64,000 nucleotides of DNA from Lacrimispora amygdalina (GCF_900205965.1 NZ_OAOF01000006.1:186001-250000), one strand, 5' to 3'; shown: positions 1 to 8,811, counted from the first letter of the stretch. Notes: generated by a model not told the origin, from the sequence alone. A program made the numbers and translations.

Positions 1-2
1 GA

Positions 3-308
3 ATTCCCATGGGCTGTGATGTCTGTTATACCAATCATATGAAAGCAAGTCAGAATGATCTTGAAAACTTAGGCGTTCTCCTTGCCAGTGCTGGTGTCAA
101 TTATGTGATGGGAATACCAGCCGGGGATGACATTATGCTGATGTATCAGTCCTCCAGCTATCATGATACTGCGGCATTTCGGGAAACCAGCAGGAAACGA
201 CCCATTCGGGAATTTGAAAAGCGTATGGAAGAACTGGGAATTATGGAAGACGGACATTTAACGGAGCGGGCCGGTGATCCATCTGTCTTCACACAGGAGG
301 TAAAGTAA
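3..308 (+). CDS. eutB: Ethanolamine ammonia-lyase large subunit (C-terminal part, truncated by window edge)
   Basis: Large (catalytic) subunit of ethanolamine ammonia-lyase, which uses adenosylcobalamin to split ethanolamine into acetaldehyde and ammonia. The reading frame is open from the window edge. The visible residues match the C-terminal end of EutB: a PMGCDVCYTNH stretch, a GIPAGDDIMLMYQ stretch and a SYHDTAAFRE stretch, all hallmarks of the end of its TIM barrel. The first ATG in view is inside the protein, not the start. It ends just before eutC with a shared strong ribosome binding site (AGGAGG), so the two subunits are cotranscribed. Identification is from family knowledge of these motifs; the N-terminal three quarters is outside the window. 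Confidence 0.95.
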   Translation: MPMGCDVCYTNHMKASQNDLENLGVLLASAGVNYVMGIPAGDDIMLMYQSSSYHDTAAFRETSRKRPIREFEKRMEELGIMEDGHLTERAGDPSVFTQEVK

Positions 309-1079
309 ATGGACCAGGACCTTGTAAGGGATATCTCTTCCCTGGATATAACAGATCGGGTAACAATTGACCAGCCAGTTGACTATCAGTCCTGCGTCAG
401 TTTAAAGAAAACTTCGGCTGCAAGAATCTGTGTCGGAAAGGCAGGAACCAGATTGAAAACAGAAACTTATCTGCGCTTTCGTGCCGACCATGCAGTTGCC
501 ATGGATGCAGTCTGGTCAGAGGTGGATGAAAAAGTGGTGGATCAGCTGGGATTTTTAAATGTTCAGAGCTTGTGCAAAAATAAAGATGAGTATATCACAA
601 GACCGGACCTTGGAAGACGTTTTTCCGATGAAACAATAAAAAAAATCAGTGAAAGCTGCAGACACGATGCCGATGTACAGATCATAGCCGGTGATGGACT
701 TAGCTCCCCTGCGATTACCAGTAATCTTCCTGATATCTATCCCATGCTGATAGACGGGCTGAAGGAAAAAGGCTATACTACAGGTGATCCAATCTTTGTA
801 AAATATGCCAGGGTCGCGACTATGGACAAAATCAGTGAAGTGTTAAATGCAAAAGTTACAATTATTCTCATAGGAGAAAGACCGGGTCTTGCAACCGGAG
901 AAAGCTTAAGTGCATATATGGCATATGAATCAAGCACAAAGAAACCGGAATCCCAGAGGACGGTGGTTTCCAATATCCATAAGAATGGAATGCCTCCGGT
1001 AGAAGCCGGTGCACAGATTATTTCCATTGTGGATGCAATGATGGAAGCGAAAACCAGCGGAATTGATTTAAAATTATAA
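309..1079 (+). CDS. eutC: Ethanolamine ammonia-lyase small subunit
   Basis: Small subunit of ethanolamine ammonia-lyase; with EutB it forms the cobalamin-binding active complex. At 256 residues it is somewhat shorter than enterobacterial EutC (about 295), the usual Firmicute form with a short N-terminus. Typical segments are TPARICVGKAG-like near residues 35-45 (here TSAARICVGKAG), an LRFRADHAVAMDAVWSEV block, a DGLSSPAI block near residue 127, and GERPGLATGESLSAY near residue 190, which in this family lies at the cofactor. It starts one base after the eutB stop, with AGGAGG upstream. No other eut genes lie downstream in the window, so eutBC is either the end of a longer eut operon to the left or a stand-alone pair. 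Confidence 0.95.
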   Translation: MDQDLVRDISSLDITDRVTIDQPVDYQSCVSLKKTSAARICVGKAGTRLKTETYLRFRADHAVAMDAVWSEVDEKVVDQLGFLNVQSLCKNKDEYITRPDLGRRFSDETIKKISESCRHDADVQIIAGDGLSSPAITSNLPDIYPMLIDGLKEKGYTTGDPIFVKYARVATMDKISEVLNAKVTIILIGERPGLATGESLSAYMAYESSTKKPESQRTVVSNIHKNGMPPVEAGAQIISIVDAMMEAKTSGIDLKL

Positions 1080-1088
1080 GCATAAGGC

Positions 1089-1122
1089 GGGGCATATATT
1101 CTTAGGTAAGAATATATGCCCC
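1089..1122 (+). terminator. Hairpin after eutC
   Basis: A perfect 15-bp inverted repeat (GGGGCATATATTCTT, 4-nt loop, complement) sits 10 bases after the eutC stop and just before the stop of the converging ferredoxin gene. There is no clean T-run on either strand right after the stem, only an AT-rich stretch on the plus side. It may act as a weak bidirectional terminator or as an mRNA 3' end stabiliser. Confidence 0.6.
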
Positions 1123-1131
1123 ACTCATTAT

Positions 1132-2022
1132 CTATTTTAAATATTCACCGACGCCCTTCCAGGCTCCCTTCGGTTTTAAATTCGTCTGATCCGTATCAAA
1201 CTCTTTATATTCCTGTTTTTTCAATTCCTGCAAACGAAAACCTTCCTTTAAAACTACAGAGGACAAGATTCCGGCATTCAGTGCATGAACCGGACATGCA
1301 TAAATGCATCTTAAGCACCAGATACAGCGAAAACCGAATTTCGGCTTTCCCCCTTCCATCTTGATGTTGTGAACCGGGCACTTTTGCGAACATAATCCGC
1401 AGTGAGTGCACTTTAAAGAGGGGTGAATGGAAGCACCAAAAAATCTTGCTCCCAGATGCTCTCCTTTCCCCAACATTGAAAGAAAACGATCCCAGGGTTT
1501 TGCCAGAAGAAAATGGTGTTTTCCAGCCATAATATCTTCAACCATTTCTTTTGTTTTTTCCGGTAATATATGTATCAGCTGCTGATCAATTTCCCTGCCT
1601 GCATTGATACCGAAATTAGATGGCATTACGGCCATTCGTTCGTAAATCACATGATATCCCTTTCTCTTTAATATCCGCCTGCAGGCGATGGTACAGGCTG
1701 TATTGGGTGAGATATCTCCCCCGCCGGATACCGGAACGATAGCTGTCATAGTGCGGCTGGATTTCGGAAGGCCTTTGACCCATTTTTCGGTAATAGAAGC
1801 CAGGCGGAACGCATATACAGGCGAAAATATCACCAGGAGATCAGGCTGTTTTAATTTACCCGGATCATGGCTTTCCAGATTAATGGTTTTGCTTTCCAGT
1901 CCATTCTTTGCCAGCTGCTGTGCGAAACACAGACAGACTTCTTTTGTACAACCAGTCCCTGTAAAATATGCCAGGGTGATTTTTTTTGGTTTTAACAATG
2001 TAATTCCCCCTCTGCGAATCAA
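1132..2022 (-). CDS. EFR1-type flavodoxin/4Fe-4S ferredoxin fusion protein
   Basis: Predicted soluble electron carrier of 296 residues. The N-terminal half resembles a flavodoxin-like domain: a phosphate-loop-like FTGTGCTKEVC near residues 20-30, an IFSPVYAFR segment near residue 65, and a VSGGGD segment near residue 98. The C-terminal part has two ferredoxin Cys motifs, CTHCGLCSQKCP and CIWCLRCIYACP, the normal ligand sets for two [4Fe-4S] clusters. This architecture is annotated as the EFR1 family in Clostridia. It is transcribed away from the three-gene operon that starts at 2199 and converges on eutC. Its partner is unknown; reduction of a corrinoid or radical enzyme would fit the fold and the eutBC neighbour, but that is inference. 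Confidence 0.85.
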   Translation of the reverse strand: MIRRGGITLLKPKKITLAYFTGTGCTKEVCLCFAQQLAKNGLESKTINLESHDPGKLKQPDLLVIFSPVYAFRLASITEKWVKGLPKSSRTMTAIVPVSGGGDISPNTACTIACRRILKRKGYHVIYERMAVMPSNFGINAGREIDQQLIHILPEKTKEMVEDIMAGKHHFLLAKPWDRFLSMLGKGEHLGARFFGASIHPSLKCTHCGLCSQKCPVHNIKMEGGKPKFGFRCIWCLRCIYACPVHALNAGILSSVVLKEGFRLQELKKQEYKEFDTDQTNLKPKGAWKGVGEYLK

Positions 2023-2198
2023 ATTTATATGATTTCATCATACTATCTCCTTGATGGAAAAGATAGTGTCTTAACAGGAAATAATATCATAAGTATTTCA
2101 AATTAGTTGTTTTTACAACAAACAAAACAGAAAAACTATGATATGATAAACGTAATTTCAGAAACCAACTTACAATTAACATAGAGAAAGGAATCATT

Positions 2199-3452
2199 AT
2201 GTCAAATTATTTTAGAGCTTCTGATACGATCTTTCATATTACAGAAACCTATCCGGAAACCATTGAAGTATTTATTGCCAATGGTTTTGAGAATTTAAGC
2301 AATCCTGTTATGCGCAGAACGCTTGGAAAAACCATTTCATTAGAAACAGCATTGGCTATGAAAAAGGTTAACCAGGACCTTTTTATTAAGAAGCTGGAGG
2401 AAGTAATTATTCAGAAATCTCCCAGCCTGACAGACGGACTTACCCCTGCACAATCAGAAAAAAAAGGGGATATCCGGATTGAAGGTGTCCTTCCCTGCCC
2501 GGTTCGTATTCCTCTTTTAGAAAAATTTGAATCCTGGCTCGGGGAAAATAAAAGTTCCCTGGGATATGAGGTGGAATATCATTTAAAATCAGCAAATCTG
2601 GGTCTTGATGATGTAAAGGACAGGGTTATTACAGCAGATGGTAATCCTGACGGTCTGTCAGACCTTTATCTCTCCGCAGGTTTTGATTTATTCTTTGATA
2701 AAAAAATGATCGGAGGTTATCAGGATCTGGGTGTATTTGAAGATCTTTCCGGTATGGATCATTTAAATCCTGATCTTGACAATGAAAACTTGTCGCTAAA
2801 AGATCCCAAGAACCAGTATGCAATCATCGGGATTGTGCCTGCAGTTTTCATGGTTAATACAAGCGTTTTAGGAGACCGCCCCTTCCCTGAGAGCTGGTCC
2901 GATTTAATGAGGCCGGAGTTTGAAAACAGCATCAGCCTTCCCATGAAGGATTTGGATATGTTTAATGCATTTTTACTTCATATCTACCGTTTTTATGGGC
3001 AGGAAGGAGTTGAAAAGATGGGCAAAGCTCTCTTACGGAGCATGCATCCCGCTCAGATGATTAAGTCTCATAAGTTAAAGGATGGAAATAAAGTTCCGGC
3101 CATTACGGTTGCCCCCTATTTCTTTGCCAGCATGACAGATGAGAAAAGCCCGATACGTCCGGTATGGCCAAAAGACGGAGCCATTATCAGTCCGATTTTC
3201 CTGCTGGCAAAATCAAAAAATAAGGATAAAGTAAAACCTTTCGTTGATCTTTTATATTCAAAAGAGATTGGAGACATTCTTTCCTCAAACGGGAAATTCC
3301 CTTCCACCAATCCTCTGGTAGACAATCATTTAACACCAGACCAGAAGTTTATGTGGATTGGCTGGGATTTTATTCACAGCAATGATATCGGTGAGTTAAT
3401 CAAAACAATAGAAAAGCAGTTTTTTGCAGCTGCACAGAAGGAGTTCTTATGA
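2199..3452 (+). CDS. Leaderless solute-binding-like protein with N-terminal DUF1858-like domain
   Basis: 417 residues. Residues 1-75 form a small helical domain resembling DUF1858/ScdA-N (an IFHITETYPETIEVFIANGF core and a KTISLETALAMKKVN segment). From about residue 95 the sequence looks like a type-2 periplasmic binding protein of the iron/thiamine/polyamine class, for example a PAVFMVNTSVL hinge-like segment, SWSDLMRPEF, and the C-terminal KPFVDLLYSKEIGDILSSNGKFPSTNP block. There is no signal peptide, lipobox or transmembrane segment, so it should stay in the cytoplasm, which is unusual for this fold. The start has AGAAAGGAA upstream. Its stop overlaps the next gene by 4 bases, so it is translationally coupled to the G3E GTPase. 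Ligand unknown. Confidence 0.75.
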   Translation: MSNYFRASDTIFHITETYPETIEVFIANGFENLSNPVMRRTLGKTISLETALAMKKVNQDLFIKKLEEVIIQKSPSLTDGLTPAQSEKKGDIRIEGVLPCPVRIPLLEKFESWLGENKSSLGYEVEYHLKSANLGLDDVKDRVITADGNPDGLSDLYLSAGFDLFFDKKMIGGYQDLGVFEDLSGMDHLNPDLDNENLSLKDPKNQYAIIGIVPAVFMVNTSVLGDRPFPESWSDLMRPEFENSISLPMKDLDMFNAFLLHIYRFYGQEGVEKMGKALLRSMHPAQMIKSHKLKDGNKVPAITVAPYFFASMTDEKSPIRPVWPKDGAIISPIFLLAKSKNKDKVKPFVDLLYSKEIGDILSSNGKFPSTNPLVDNHLTPDQKFMWIGWDFIHSNDIGELIKTIEKQFFAAAQKEFL

Positions 3453-4150
3453 ATCTGATTATTTTTTCAGGCCCGCCCTCTTCCGGTAAAACATCGGTAA
3501 TATTAAAAACAATTTCATCGTTTCATTCAAAAAACATTAAAGTGGGCGTGGTAAAATTTGACTGTCTTTACACAGATGATGATATTGCCTATGAAAAGGC
3601 GGGAATCCCTGTAAAAAAGGGCTTATCCGGCGCTTTATGTCCGGATCACTTCTTCGCTTCTAATATTGAAGAGGTGGTTAACTGGGGAAATGAAAATAAG
3701 CTTGATCTGCTTATCACGGAATCAGCAGGTCTGTGCAACCGCTGTTCCCCTTATTTAAAAGAAGTAAAAGGTGTCTGTGTCATTGATAATTTATCCGGAA
3801 TCAACACCCCTAAAAAAATCGGTCCTATGCTAAAATCTGCCGACTTTGTGGTAATTACAAAAGGCGATATTGTTTCCCAGGCGGAACGGGAGGTATTTGC
3901 TTCCTGCGTAAGCTCTGTAAATCCAAGAGCCATTACCATGCATGTAAATGGGCTGACCGGACAGGGGGCTTACGAACTGGCCAGTATTCTATACGATGAA
4001 AACCAGAATATTAAGTCCGTTCAGGGTATGCAGCTTCGTTTCCCCATGCCCTCCGCTTTGTGTTCCTACTGTCTGGGAGAAACAAGAATCGGGGAAGCGT
4101 ATCAGATGGGTAATGTAAAGAAAATTGATTTAGGCGGTGATAAAAAATGA
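3449..4150 (+). CDS. HypB/CobW-like G3E GTPase
   Basis: 233-residue P-loop GTPase. The Walker A is GPPSSGKT at residues 8-15, followed by an FDCLYTDDDIAYEKAGIPV stretch and a GALCPDH segment that resembles the metal-delivery G3E families (HypB, UreG, CobW). A Walker-B-like LLITESAGLCNRCSPYL carries a CxxC near residue 98, ITKGD gives the G4-type specificity motif, and there is a second CxxC (CSYC) near residue 205. Those four Cys could bind metal or an Fe-S cluster. G3E proteins load metals or cofactors into enzymes. It overlaps both neighbours by 4 bases, so all three proteins are probably made in fixed ratio. The client is unknown: no hydrogenase, urease or nitrile hydratase gene is nearby. 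Confidence 0.75.
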   Translation: MNLIIFSGPPSSGKTSVILKTISSFHSKNIKVGVVKFDCLYTDDDIAYEKAGIPVKKGLSGALCPDHFFASNIEEVVNWGNENKLDLLITESAGLCNRCSPYLKEVKGVCVIDNLSGINTPKKIGPMLKSADFVVITKGDIVSQAEREVFASCVSSVNPRAITMHVNGLTGQGAYELASILYDENQNIKSVQGMQLRFPMPSALCSYCLGETRIGEAYQMGNVKKIDLGGDKK

Positions 4151-5154
4151 TAAATATGAGCATAAAAAAGCTGTTGGAGGAATATCCTTTTGCTGCCGCA
4201 TATTTTGAGCAGAATAAGCTTAGTGTCGCTGGGTTTGAGGATCAGACATTTGAGGAATATTTAAATCATTTCTCAGAAGAAGAACTGGAAGACCAGGCGA
4301 TTGATAAAGCAAAGCTTTTGTCGGACCTGCCTGTCTATCTGGAGCAGATGCGTCAGTTTTTAGGAATGGAGAATGACCGGAAGGTACAGTCACTGACTAT
4401 TTTGCCAGGTCACGATAAATCAGGAATTGCCGAAGGTTTTAAGGAGCTGACCGTAGAGACATCCCAGATCATATCCATAGTAGGACCTACCGGTTCCGGA
4501 AAAAGCCGTCTTCTGGCAGATATTGAATGGACGGCTCAAAATGACACGCCTACCGGGCGCAGCATATTAATAAACGGCGAAGTACCTGATATGAAATGGC
4601 GTTATTCCTCAAATAATAAGCTGGTAGCCCAGCTTTCCCAGAACATGAACTTTGTTATGGATTTAACGGTACTGGACTTTTTACGGATGCATGCGGATAG
4701 CCGCATGGTTTTGGACCCTCAGTCTGTGATAGACCGAATTATAGCCGCTGCCAATGACTTAGCGGGAGAAAAATTTGAACTTACCACTCCCGTTACCAGC
4801 TTAAGCGGCGGGCAGTCCAGAGCGCTTATGATTGCAGATACAGCCATATTAAGTTCCTCTCCCATCGTTTTGATTGATGAAATCGAAAATGCCGGAATCG
4901 ATCGGAAAAAGGCATTAAAGCTTCTTGTAACATCAGATAAAATCGTTTTAATGGCAACTCACGATCCCCTTCTTGCATTAATGGCAGATAAACGGATTGT
5001 CATTAAAAACGGCGGTATCAATCATGTGATTGATACGAACGAAGAAGAAAAACAGCTGTTAGAAAAGTTAGAAAGCATGGATTCTCTTATCCAGACCGCA
5101 CGCCAGGAGCTTCGGTCAGGAAATACACTTTCTCCTGACCTGCTGGCAGATTAA
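4147..5154 (+). CDS. Soluble ABC-type ATPase with N-terminal DUF1858-like domain
   Basis: 335 residues. Residues 1-75 again look like a small helical DUF1858/ScdA-N-type domain (KKLLEEYPFAAAYFEQNKL). A canonical ABC ATPase follows: Walker A GPTGSGKS at 113-120, Q-loop region near QLSQNMNF, signature LSGGQ at 219-223, Walker B IVLIDEIE at 240-247 and an H-loop in MATHDP. No transmembrane permease is encoded in the operon or nearby, so it is probably a soluble mechano-ATPase rather than an importer, by analogy to other non-transport ABC proteins. A strong hairpin terminator follows directly. Functional assignment to cofactor or metal handling is inference from the GTPase and binding-protein partners. 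Confidence 0.75.
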   Translation: MINMSIKKLLEEYPFAAAYFEQNKLSVAGFEDQTFEEYLNHFSEEELEDQAIDKAKLLSDLPVYLEQMRQFLGMENDRKVQSLTILPGHDKSGIAEGFKELTVETSQIISIVGPTGSGKSRLLADIEWTAQNDTPTGRSILINGEVPDMKWRYSSNNKLVAQLSQNMNFVMDLTVLDFLRMHADSRMVLDPQSVIDRIIAAANDLAGEKFELTTPVTSLSGGQSRALMIADTAILSSSPIVLIDEIENAGIDRKKALKLLVTSDKIVLMATHDPLLALMADKRIVIKNGGINHVIDTNEEEKQLLEKLESMDSLIQTARQELRSGNTLSPDLLAD

Positions 5155-5170
5155 AATAGAATTCTATCAG

Positions 5171-5207
5171 TCCTCCAATTAAGTTGTAAACAGCCTTAAT
5201 TGGAGGA
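5171..5207 (+). terminator. Rho-independent terminator of the three-gene operon
   Basis: A 13-bp perfect stem (TCCTCCAATTAAG and its complement, 11-nt loop) is followed on the plus strand by ATTTTCTTT. It lies 16 bases after the ABC ATPase stop and just beyond the stop of the converging ribH. Confidence 0.85.
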
Positions 5208-5218
5208 TTTTCTTTGAT

Positions 5219-5686
5219 TTAAGCCTGTATGCCACGGATTAAACTAACCATCTCAATTGCTGCGGCTGCACAGTCAAACCCCTTGTTGCCCGCTTTTGTT
5301 CCGGCGCGTTCAATCGCCTGTTCAATATTTTCTGTCGTCAGAACACCAAACATAACAGGAATGCCGCTGCTTAGTGATACCTGTGCAATTCCCTTAGATA
5401 CTTCGCTGCAAACGTAATCGTAGTGAGTGGTGCTGCCCCGGATGACTGCACCGAGACAGATGACAGCATCATATTTGCCGCAGTCTGCCATCTTGGAAGC
5501 AATTAACGGAATTTCAAAAGCTCCGGGCACCCATGCTACTTCAATGTTCTCCTCACCGATGCCGTGACGCTTTAAGCAATCCAATGCTCCGCCAAGAAGC
5601 TTTGATGTTATAAATTCATTAAATCGTGCTGCCACAATGCCGATCCTGACGTCCTTTGGTACCAGTGTTCCTTCAAAAACCTTCAT
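5219..5686 (-). CDS. ribH: 6,7-dimethyl-8-ribityllumazine synthase
   Basis: Lumazine synthase, the penultimate enzyme of riboflavin synthesis: it condenses 5-amino-6-ribitylamino-uracil with dihydroxybutanone phosphate. The length (155) is normal. Diagnostic segments are [14 protein letters not shown] near the N-terminus, VPGAFEIP, the [17 protein letters not shown] active-site block including the catalytic His, and [15 protein letters not shown]. It is the last gene of the ribD-ribE-ribBA-ribH operon, 21 bases after ribBA with AAGGAG upstream, and is expected to be under the FMN riboswitch at 8812-8921. Confidence 0.97.
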   Translation of the reverse strand: MKVFEGTLVPKDVRIGIVAARFNEFITSKLLGGALDCLKRHGIGEENIEVAWVPGAFEIPLIASKMADCGKYDAVICLGAVIRGSTTHYDYVCSEVSKGIAQVSLSSGIPVMFGVLTTENIEQAIERAGTKAGNKGFDCAAAAIEMVSLIRGIQA

Positions 5687-5707
5687 TTTTAATTCTCCTT
5701 TTCTGTT

Positions 5708-6907
5708 TTAATAATGTAAAATGTGTCCCATTTTGTTCTGCTTTGTCTTTAAATAAAACAGATCATGGTCATTTGCCGGAATCTGTATGGGAACCCGTTC
5801 AATAATTTCCATGCCAAATCCAGACAGTCCATATACTTTATCCGGATTATTGGTGAGCAGACGCAGGGTTTTAACCCCCAATTCCCGCAAAATCTGAGCA
5901 CCGATGTAATATTCTCTGGGATCTCCTTCAAAGCCTAATGCAAGATTGGCTTCCAGTGTGTCCATGCCTTTGTCCTGCAATGCGTAAGCACGCAGTTTAT
6001 TAACCAGTCCGATACCTCGTCCTTCCTGACGCATATAAAGGAGAATGCCCCTTCCTTCCTGTTCAATCTGTGTCATGGCCGCAGCAAGCTGCTGGCCGCA
6101 GTCGCAGCGCATGGAGCCGAATGCATCCCCGGTCAGACACTCAGAATGAACTCTGCATAAAAGATTTTCCCCATCACCGATTTCGCCTTTCACAAGAGCG
6201 ACATGATGCTCCCCGTTTAGTTTGTTAACAAAACAGAAGGCTTTAAAATCCCCGTATTTTGTAGGCATGTCGCTGATTGATGTCTGCTCCACCAGCCTGT
6301 CGTGTTTTTTACGGTATTCCTTCAATGCATCAATTGTGATAAAAGGAATCTTCCACTTCTTAGCCAGCTCTATCAGTTCAGGAGTCCGCATCATGGTACC
6401 ATCCTCTCCCATGATTTCACAGCAAAGACCACATTCCTTCAGTCCAGCCAGACGCATAAGATCCACTGTAGCTTCCGTGTGTCCGCCCCGTTCCAGCACT
6501 CCGTTTCTTTTTGCAAGAAGAGGAAACATATGTCCTGGCCGGCGGAAATCTGCGGCAATTGCATTGTCATCTACGCATTTCATTGCAGTTAATGACCGCT
6601 CTGCTGCTGAGATTCCGGTTGCGGTATTCACATGATCCACAGAAACAGTAAAGGCGGTGGAATGATTGTCTGTGTTTTCTGAAATCATTTGCGGCAAATC
6701 CAGGCGCCGGCATAACTCCTCGTTCATGGGCATGCAGATCAGCCCTTTTCCATGTGTCGCCATAAAGTTGACATTTTCAGTGGTGGCAAACTGGGCGGCG
6801 CAGATGAAATCACCTTCATTTTCCCGTCCCTCATCGTCTGTTACAAGAATAATTTTCCCCTGCCGAAGCGTTTTAAGTGCTTCTTCTATGGTGTTGTACT
6901 CAAACAT
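5708..6907 (-). CDS. ribBA: Bifunctional 3,4-dihydroxy-2-butanone 4-phosphate synthase / GTP cyclohydrolase II
   Basis: Makes both riboflavin precursors: the RibB half converts ribulose 5-phosphate to dihydroxybutanone phosphate, and the RibA half opens GTP. 399 residues, normal for the fusion. The RibB half (about 1-200) shows [19 protein letters not shown] and the [17 protein letters not shown] blocks. The RibA half has the zinc site [28 protein letters not shown] and LLTNNPDK. Both active sites look intact. A strong AGGAGG lies 8 bases before the ATG, 10 bases after ribE. Confidence 0.97.
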   Translation of the reverse strand: MFEYNTIEEALKTLRQGKIILVTDDEGRENEGDFICAAQFATTENVNFMATHGKGLICMPMNEELCRRLDLPQMISENTDNHSTAFTVSVDHVNTATGISAAERSLTAMKCVDDNAIAADFRRPGHMFPLLAKRNGVLERGGHTEATVDLMRLAGLKECGLCCEIMGEDGTMMRTPELIELAKKWKIPFITIDALKEYRKKHDRLVEQTSISDMPTKYGDFKAFCFVNKLNGEHHVALVKGEIGDGENLLCRVHSECLTGDAFGSMRCDCGQQLAAAMTQIEQEGRGILLYMRQEGRGIGLVNKLRAYALQDKGMDTLEANLALGFEGDPREYYIGAQILRELGVKTLRLLTNNPDKVYGLSGFGMEIIERVPIQIPANDHDLFYLKTKQNKMGHILHY

Positions 6908-6917
6908 CTTTTTCCTC

Positions 6918-7565
6918 CTAATAGCCAGATTTTGCTAAGAATTCTCTTGTGATACCGCCCGATTGCGGCTTATCCGGAACCGGTAATAAAAGTTTTTCCA
7001 TGTATTTTCCAATAAGGTCATTTTCCAGATTAACCGGATCTCCTGCTTTTTTGTATGACAGGGTGGTGGATTTTACTGTGTGGGGTATGGCAGAAATCCG
7101 AAACTCCGTATTGTTTACCGAAGCCACTGTCAGGCTGATGCCATCCAGTGCAATTGAGCCTTTTTCCACAATATAACGAAGTATCCTCTCCTCCGCGGCA
7201 ATGGTGTACCAGATGGCATTGTCATCCCTTCGAACAGAAGTTATCGTACCGATACCATCAATATGTCCCGAAACAATGTGCCCGCCAAAACGTCCGTCTG
7301 CCGCCATTGCACGTTCCAGATTAACAAAATCTCCGGAATGCAGCCTGCCAAGACAAGAGCGGTTTAATGTTTCATGCATCACATCTGCCTGAAAGGTATG
7401 GGAAGAAAGTCCAGAAACCGTTAAACATACACCATTTACCGAAACACTGTCTCCAATTTCAAGATCATCAAATATCACATCGCCCTGCAGGGTCAGCAAA
7501 GCGGAATGTGCTCCCTTGTGTACTTTTTTCAGTACGCCTGTTTCTTCAATGATTCCTGTAAACAT
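6918..7565 (-). CDS. ribE: Riboflavin synthase alpha chain
   Basis: Dismutates two lumazines to riboflavin and the pyrimidine precursor. 215 residues with the tandem-repeat lumazine-binding architecture: [10 protein letters not shown] at the N-terminus, SVNGVCLTV in repeat 1, [11 protein letters not shown] at the junction, and [13 protein letters not shown] in repeat 2, as in functional enzymes. It overlaps the 3' end of ribD by 20 bases, implying translational coupling. It ends in TAG, which shows that TAG is a normal stop codon in this genome. Confidence 0.97.
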   Translation of the reverse strand: MFTGIIEETGVLKKVHKGAHSALLTLQGDVIFDDLEIGDSVSVNGVCLTVSGLSSHTFQADVMHETLNRSCLGRLHSGDFVNLERAMAADGRFGGHIVSGHIDGIGTITSVRRDDNAIWYTIAAEERILRYIVEKGSIALDGISLTVASVNNTEFRISAIPHTVKSTTLSYKKAGDPVNLENDLIGKYMEKLLLPVPDKPQSGGITREFLAKSGY

Positions 7566-8652
7566 ATGGCTTCACCTCGCTTTCAATCAGAATATCTTCC
7601 CCCAGATATGTCACTGACGTGTTTGTAAGAAGGTAACCATCCTCCGGGCTGGATACGCCTAAGCCTGCTACCGGTGTTTTTCCGTTGGAGCCTCCAAAAA
7701 GCTTTGGCGCAATGTATGTCTGCACTTTGTTTACGATTCCTGCCTGAAGTGCCGACCAGTTTAAAATACCGCCGCCCTCCAGCAATATGCTGTCAATTTT
7801 GTCTTCGCCAAGTTTTGTCATAAGTTCTGTTAAATCCAGATGTCCATCTTTTTGGTTCAGTGATAAAATCTGGCATCCGGCTTTTAAATAAGGCTGTTGT
7901 GCCTGCAGATCCGTACAAGATGTTGCGATCAGAGTCGGAATCTCATTTGCAGTCGCCATAATCCGGGATGCAAGGGGAAGCCGCAGGGCTGTATCACAGA
8001 TAATGCGGAGCGGATTACGTCCCCCCTCTATCCGGCAGGTTAAAAGGGGATCATCTGCAATAACTGTACCAATTCCCACCATCACGGCGCTGTAGCGGAG
8101 CCGGTCTCTATGAACGTTTTCCCTTGCAGCTTCACCGGTAATCCATTTGGAGTCACCGGTATAAGCTGCTGTTTTCCCATCCATTGTCATGGCGTATTTC
8201 ATGACAACATATGGTTTTCCTGTCTGAATAAAATGGAAAAAAACTTCATTGAGCCTGTCACACTCCTGTTTTAATATTCCCTGCGTGACTGCAATTCCTT
8301 TTTCCTTAAGGAATCTGATCCCTTTTCCTTTGACCAGAGGGTTAGGGTCCTGACTGCCCACCACCACTCTTTGTATTCCTGCATTTAAAATAGCTTTAGT
8401 ACAGGGAGGTGTCTTCCCATAGTGGCAACAGGGCTCCAGAGTTACATAGAGAGTCGCTCCCTCTGGAGATTCATTACAGTCAGCGAGTGCATTAATTTCA
8501 GCATGGGGACCACCAAACCGCTCATGGTATCCAGTTCCAATTACCCTTCCCTCCTTTACAATTACAGCACCAACCATGGGATTCGGATTCGCAAACCCCC
8601 ACCCTTTTTTAGCCAGCTGCAACGCCAGACTCATACCTTCCATATCGTTCAT
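7546..8652 (-). CDS. ribD: Bifunctional diaminohydroxyphosphoribosylaminopyrimidine deaminase / 5-amino-6-(5-phosphoribosylamino)uracil reductase
   Basis: Second and third steps of riboflavin synthesis from the GTP product. The N-terminal deaminase has the zinc motif HAEINAL and PCCHYGKTPPC; the C-terminal reductase has GKTAAYTGDSKWITG, VGIGTVIADDPLL and LLEGGG. I place the start at the ATG at 8652 (protein MNDMEGMSLALQ...), because AAAGGTGG lies 8 bases upstream. A longer in-frame extension to 8715 would add 21 residues unlike the family and run toward the leader terminator. First gene of the rib operon. Confidence 0.96.
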   Translation of the reverse strand: MNDMEGMSLALQLAKKGWGFANPNPMVGAVIVKEGRVIGTGYHERFGGPHAEINALADCNESPEGATLYVTLEPCCHYGKTPPCTKAILNAGIQRVVVGSQDPNPLVKGKGIRFLKEKGIAVTQGILKQECDRLNEVFFHFIQTGKPYVVMKYAMTMDGKTAAYTGDSKWITGEAARENVHRDRLRYSAVMVGIGTVIADDPLLTCRIEGGRNPLRIICDTALRLPLASRIMATANEIPTLIATSCTDLQAQQPYLKAGCQILSLNQKDGHLDLTELMTKLGEDKIDSILLEGGGILNWSALQAGIVNKVQTYIAPKLFGGSNGKTPVAGLGVSSPEDGYLLTNTSVTYLGEDILIESEVKPYVYRNH

Positions 8653-8738
8653 ATCGGACCACCTTTCAAAGAAAAATGCCTTGAACACAAGGCTCAGGGC
8701 ATTTTGGGCAATCATCCGTTATTTATGGCTTTTAACAC

Positions 8739-8771
8739 AAAAAGCTCTGAAATGAATGATCATTCCAGAGC
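8739..8771 (-). terminator. Leader terminator of the rib operon (riboswitch expression platform)
   Basis: On the minus strand GCTCTGGAATGA and TCATTTCAGAGC form a nearly perfect stem followed by TTTTTGTGTT. It lies between the FMN aptamer and ribD, where a ligand-controlled terminator is expected. When FMN binds the aptamer, the terminator should form and stop transcription. Confidence 0.8.
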
Positions 8772-8811
8772 GTGTTAATCAGCAGATATATCATAAATAT
8801 GAAAAAACTGC

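Noticed and set aside
2199..5154. An ordinary ABC importer operon
   Set aside because: The binding protein has no signal peptide or lipobox and no permease gene is present.
6222..6635. A 137-codon plus-strand frame inside ribBA
   Set aside because: It lies antisense to a well-supported gene, has no ribosome binding site and no family resemblance. Other long antisense frames (for example 26984-27631 inside the subtilase, 32783-33214 inside hisD, 30379-30921 across hisIE/hisA) were dismissed for the same reason.
8422..8778. A plus-strand frame over the start of ribD and the riboswitch leader
   Set aside because: It is antisense to ribD and its leader terminator, with no recognisable protein content.
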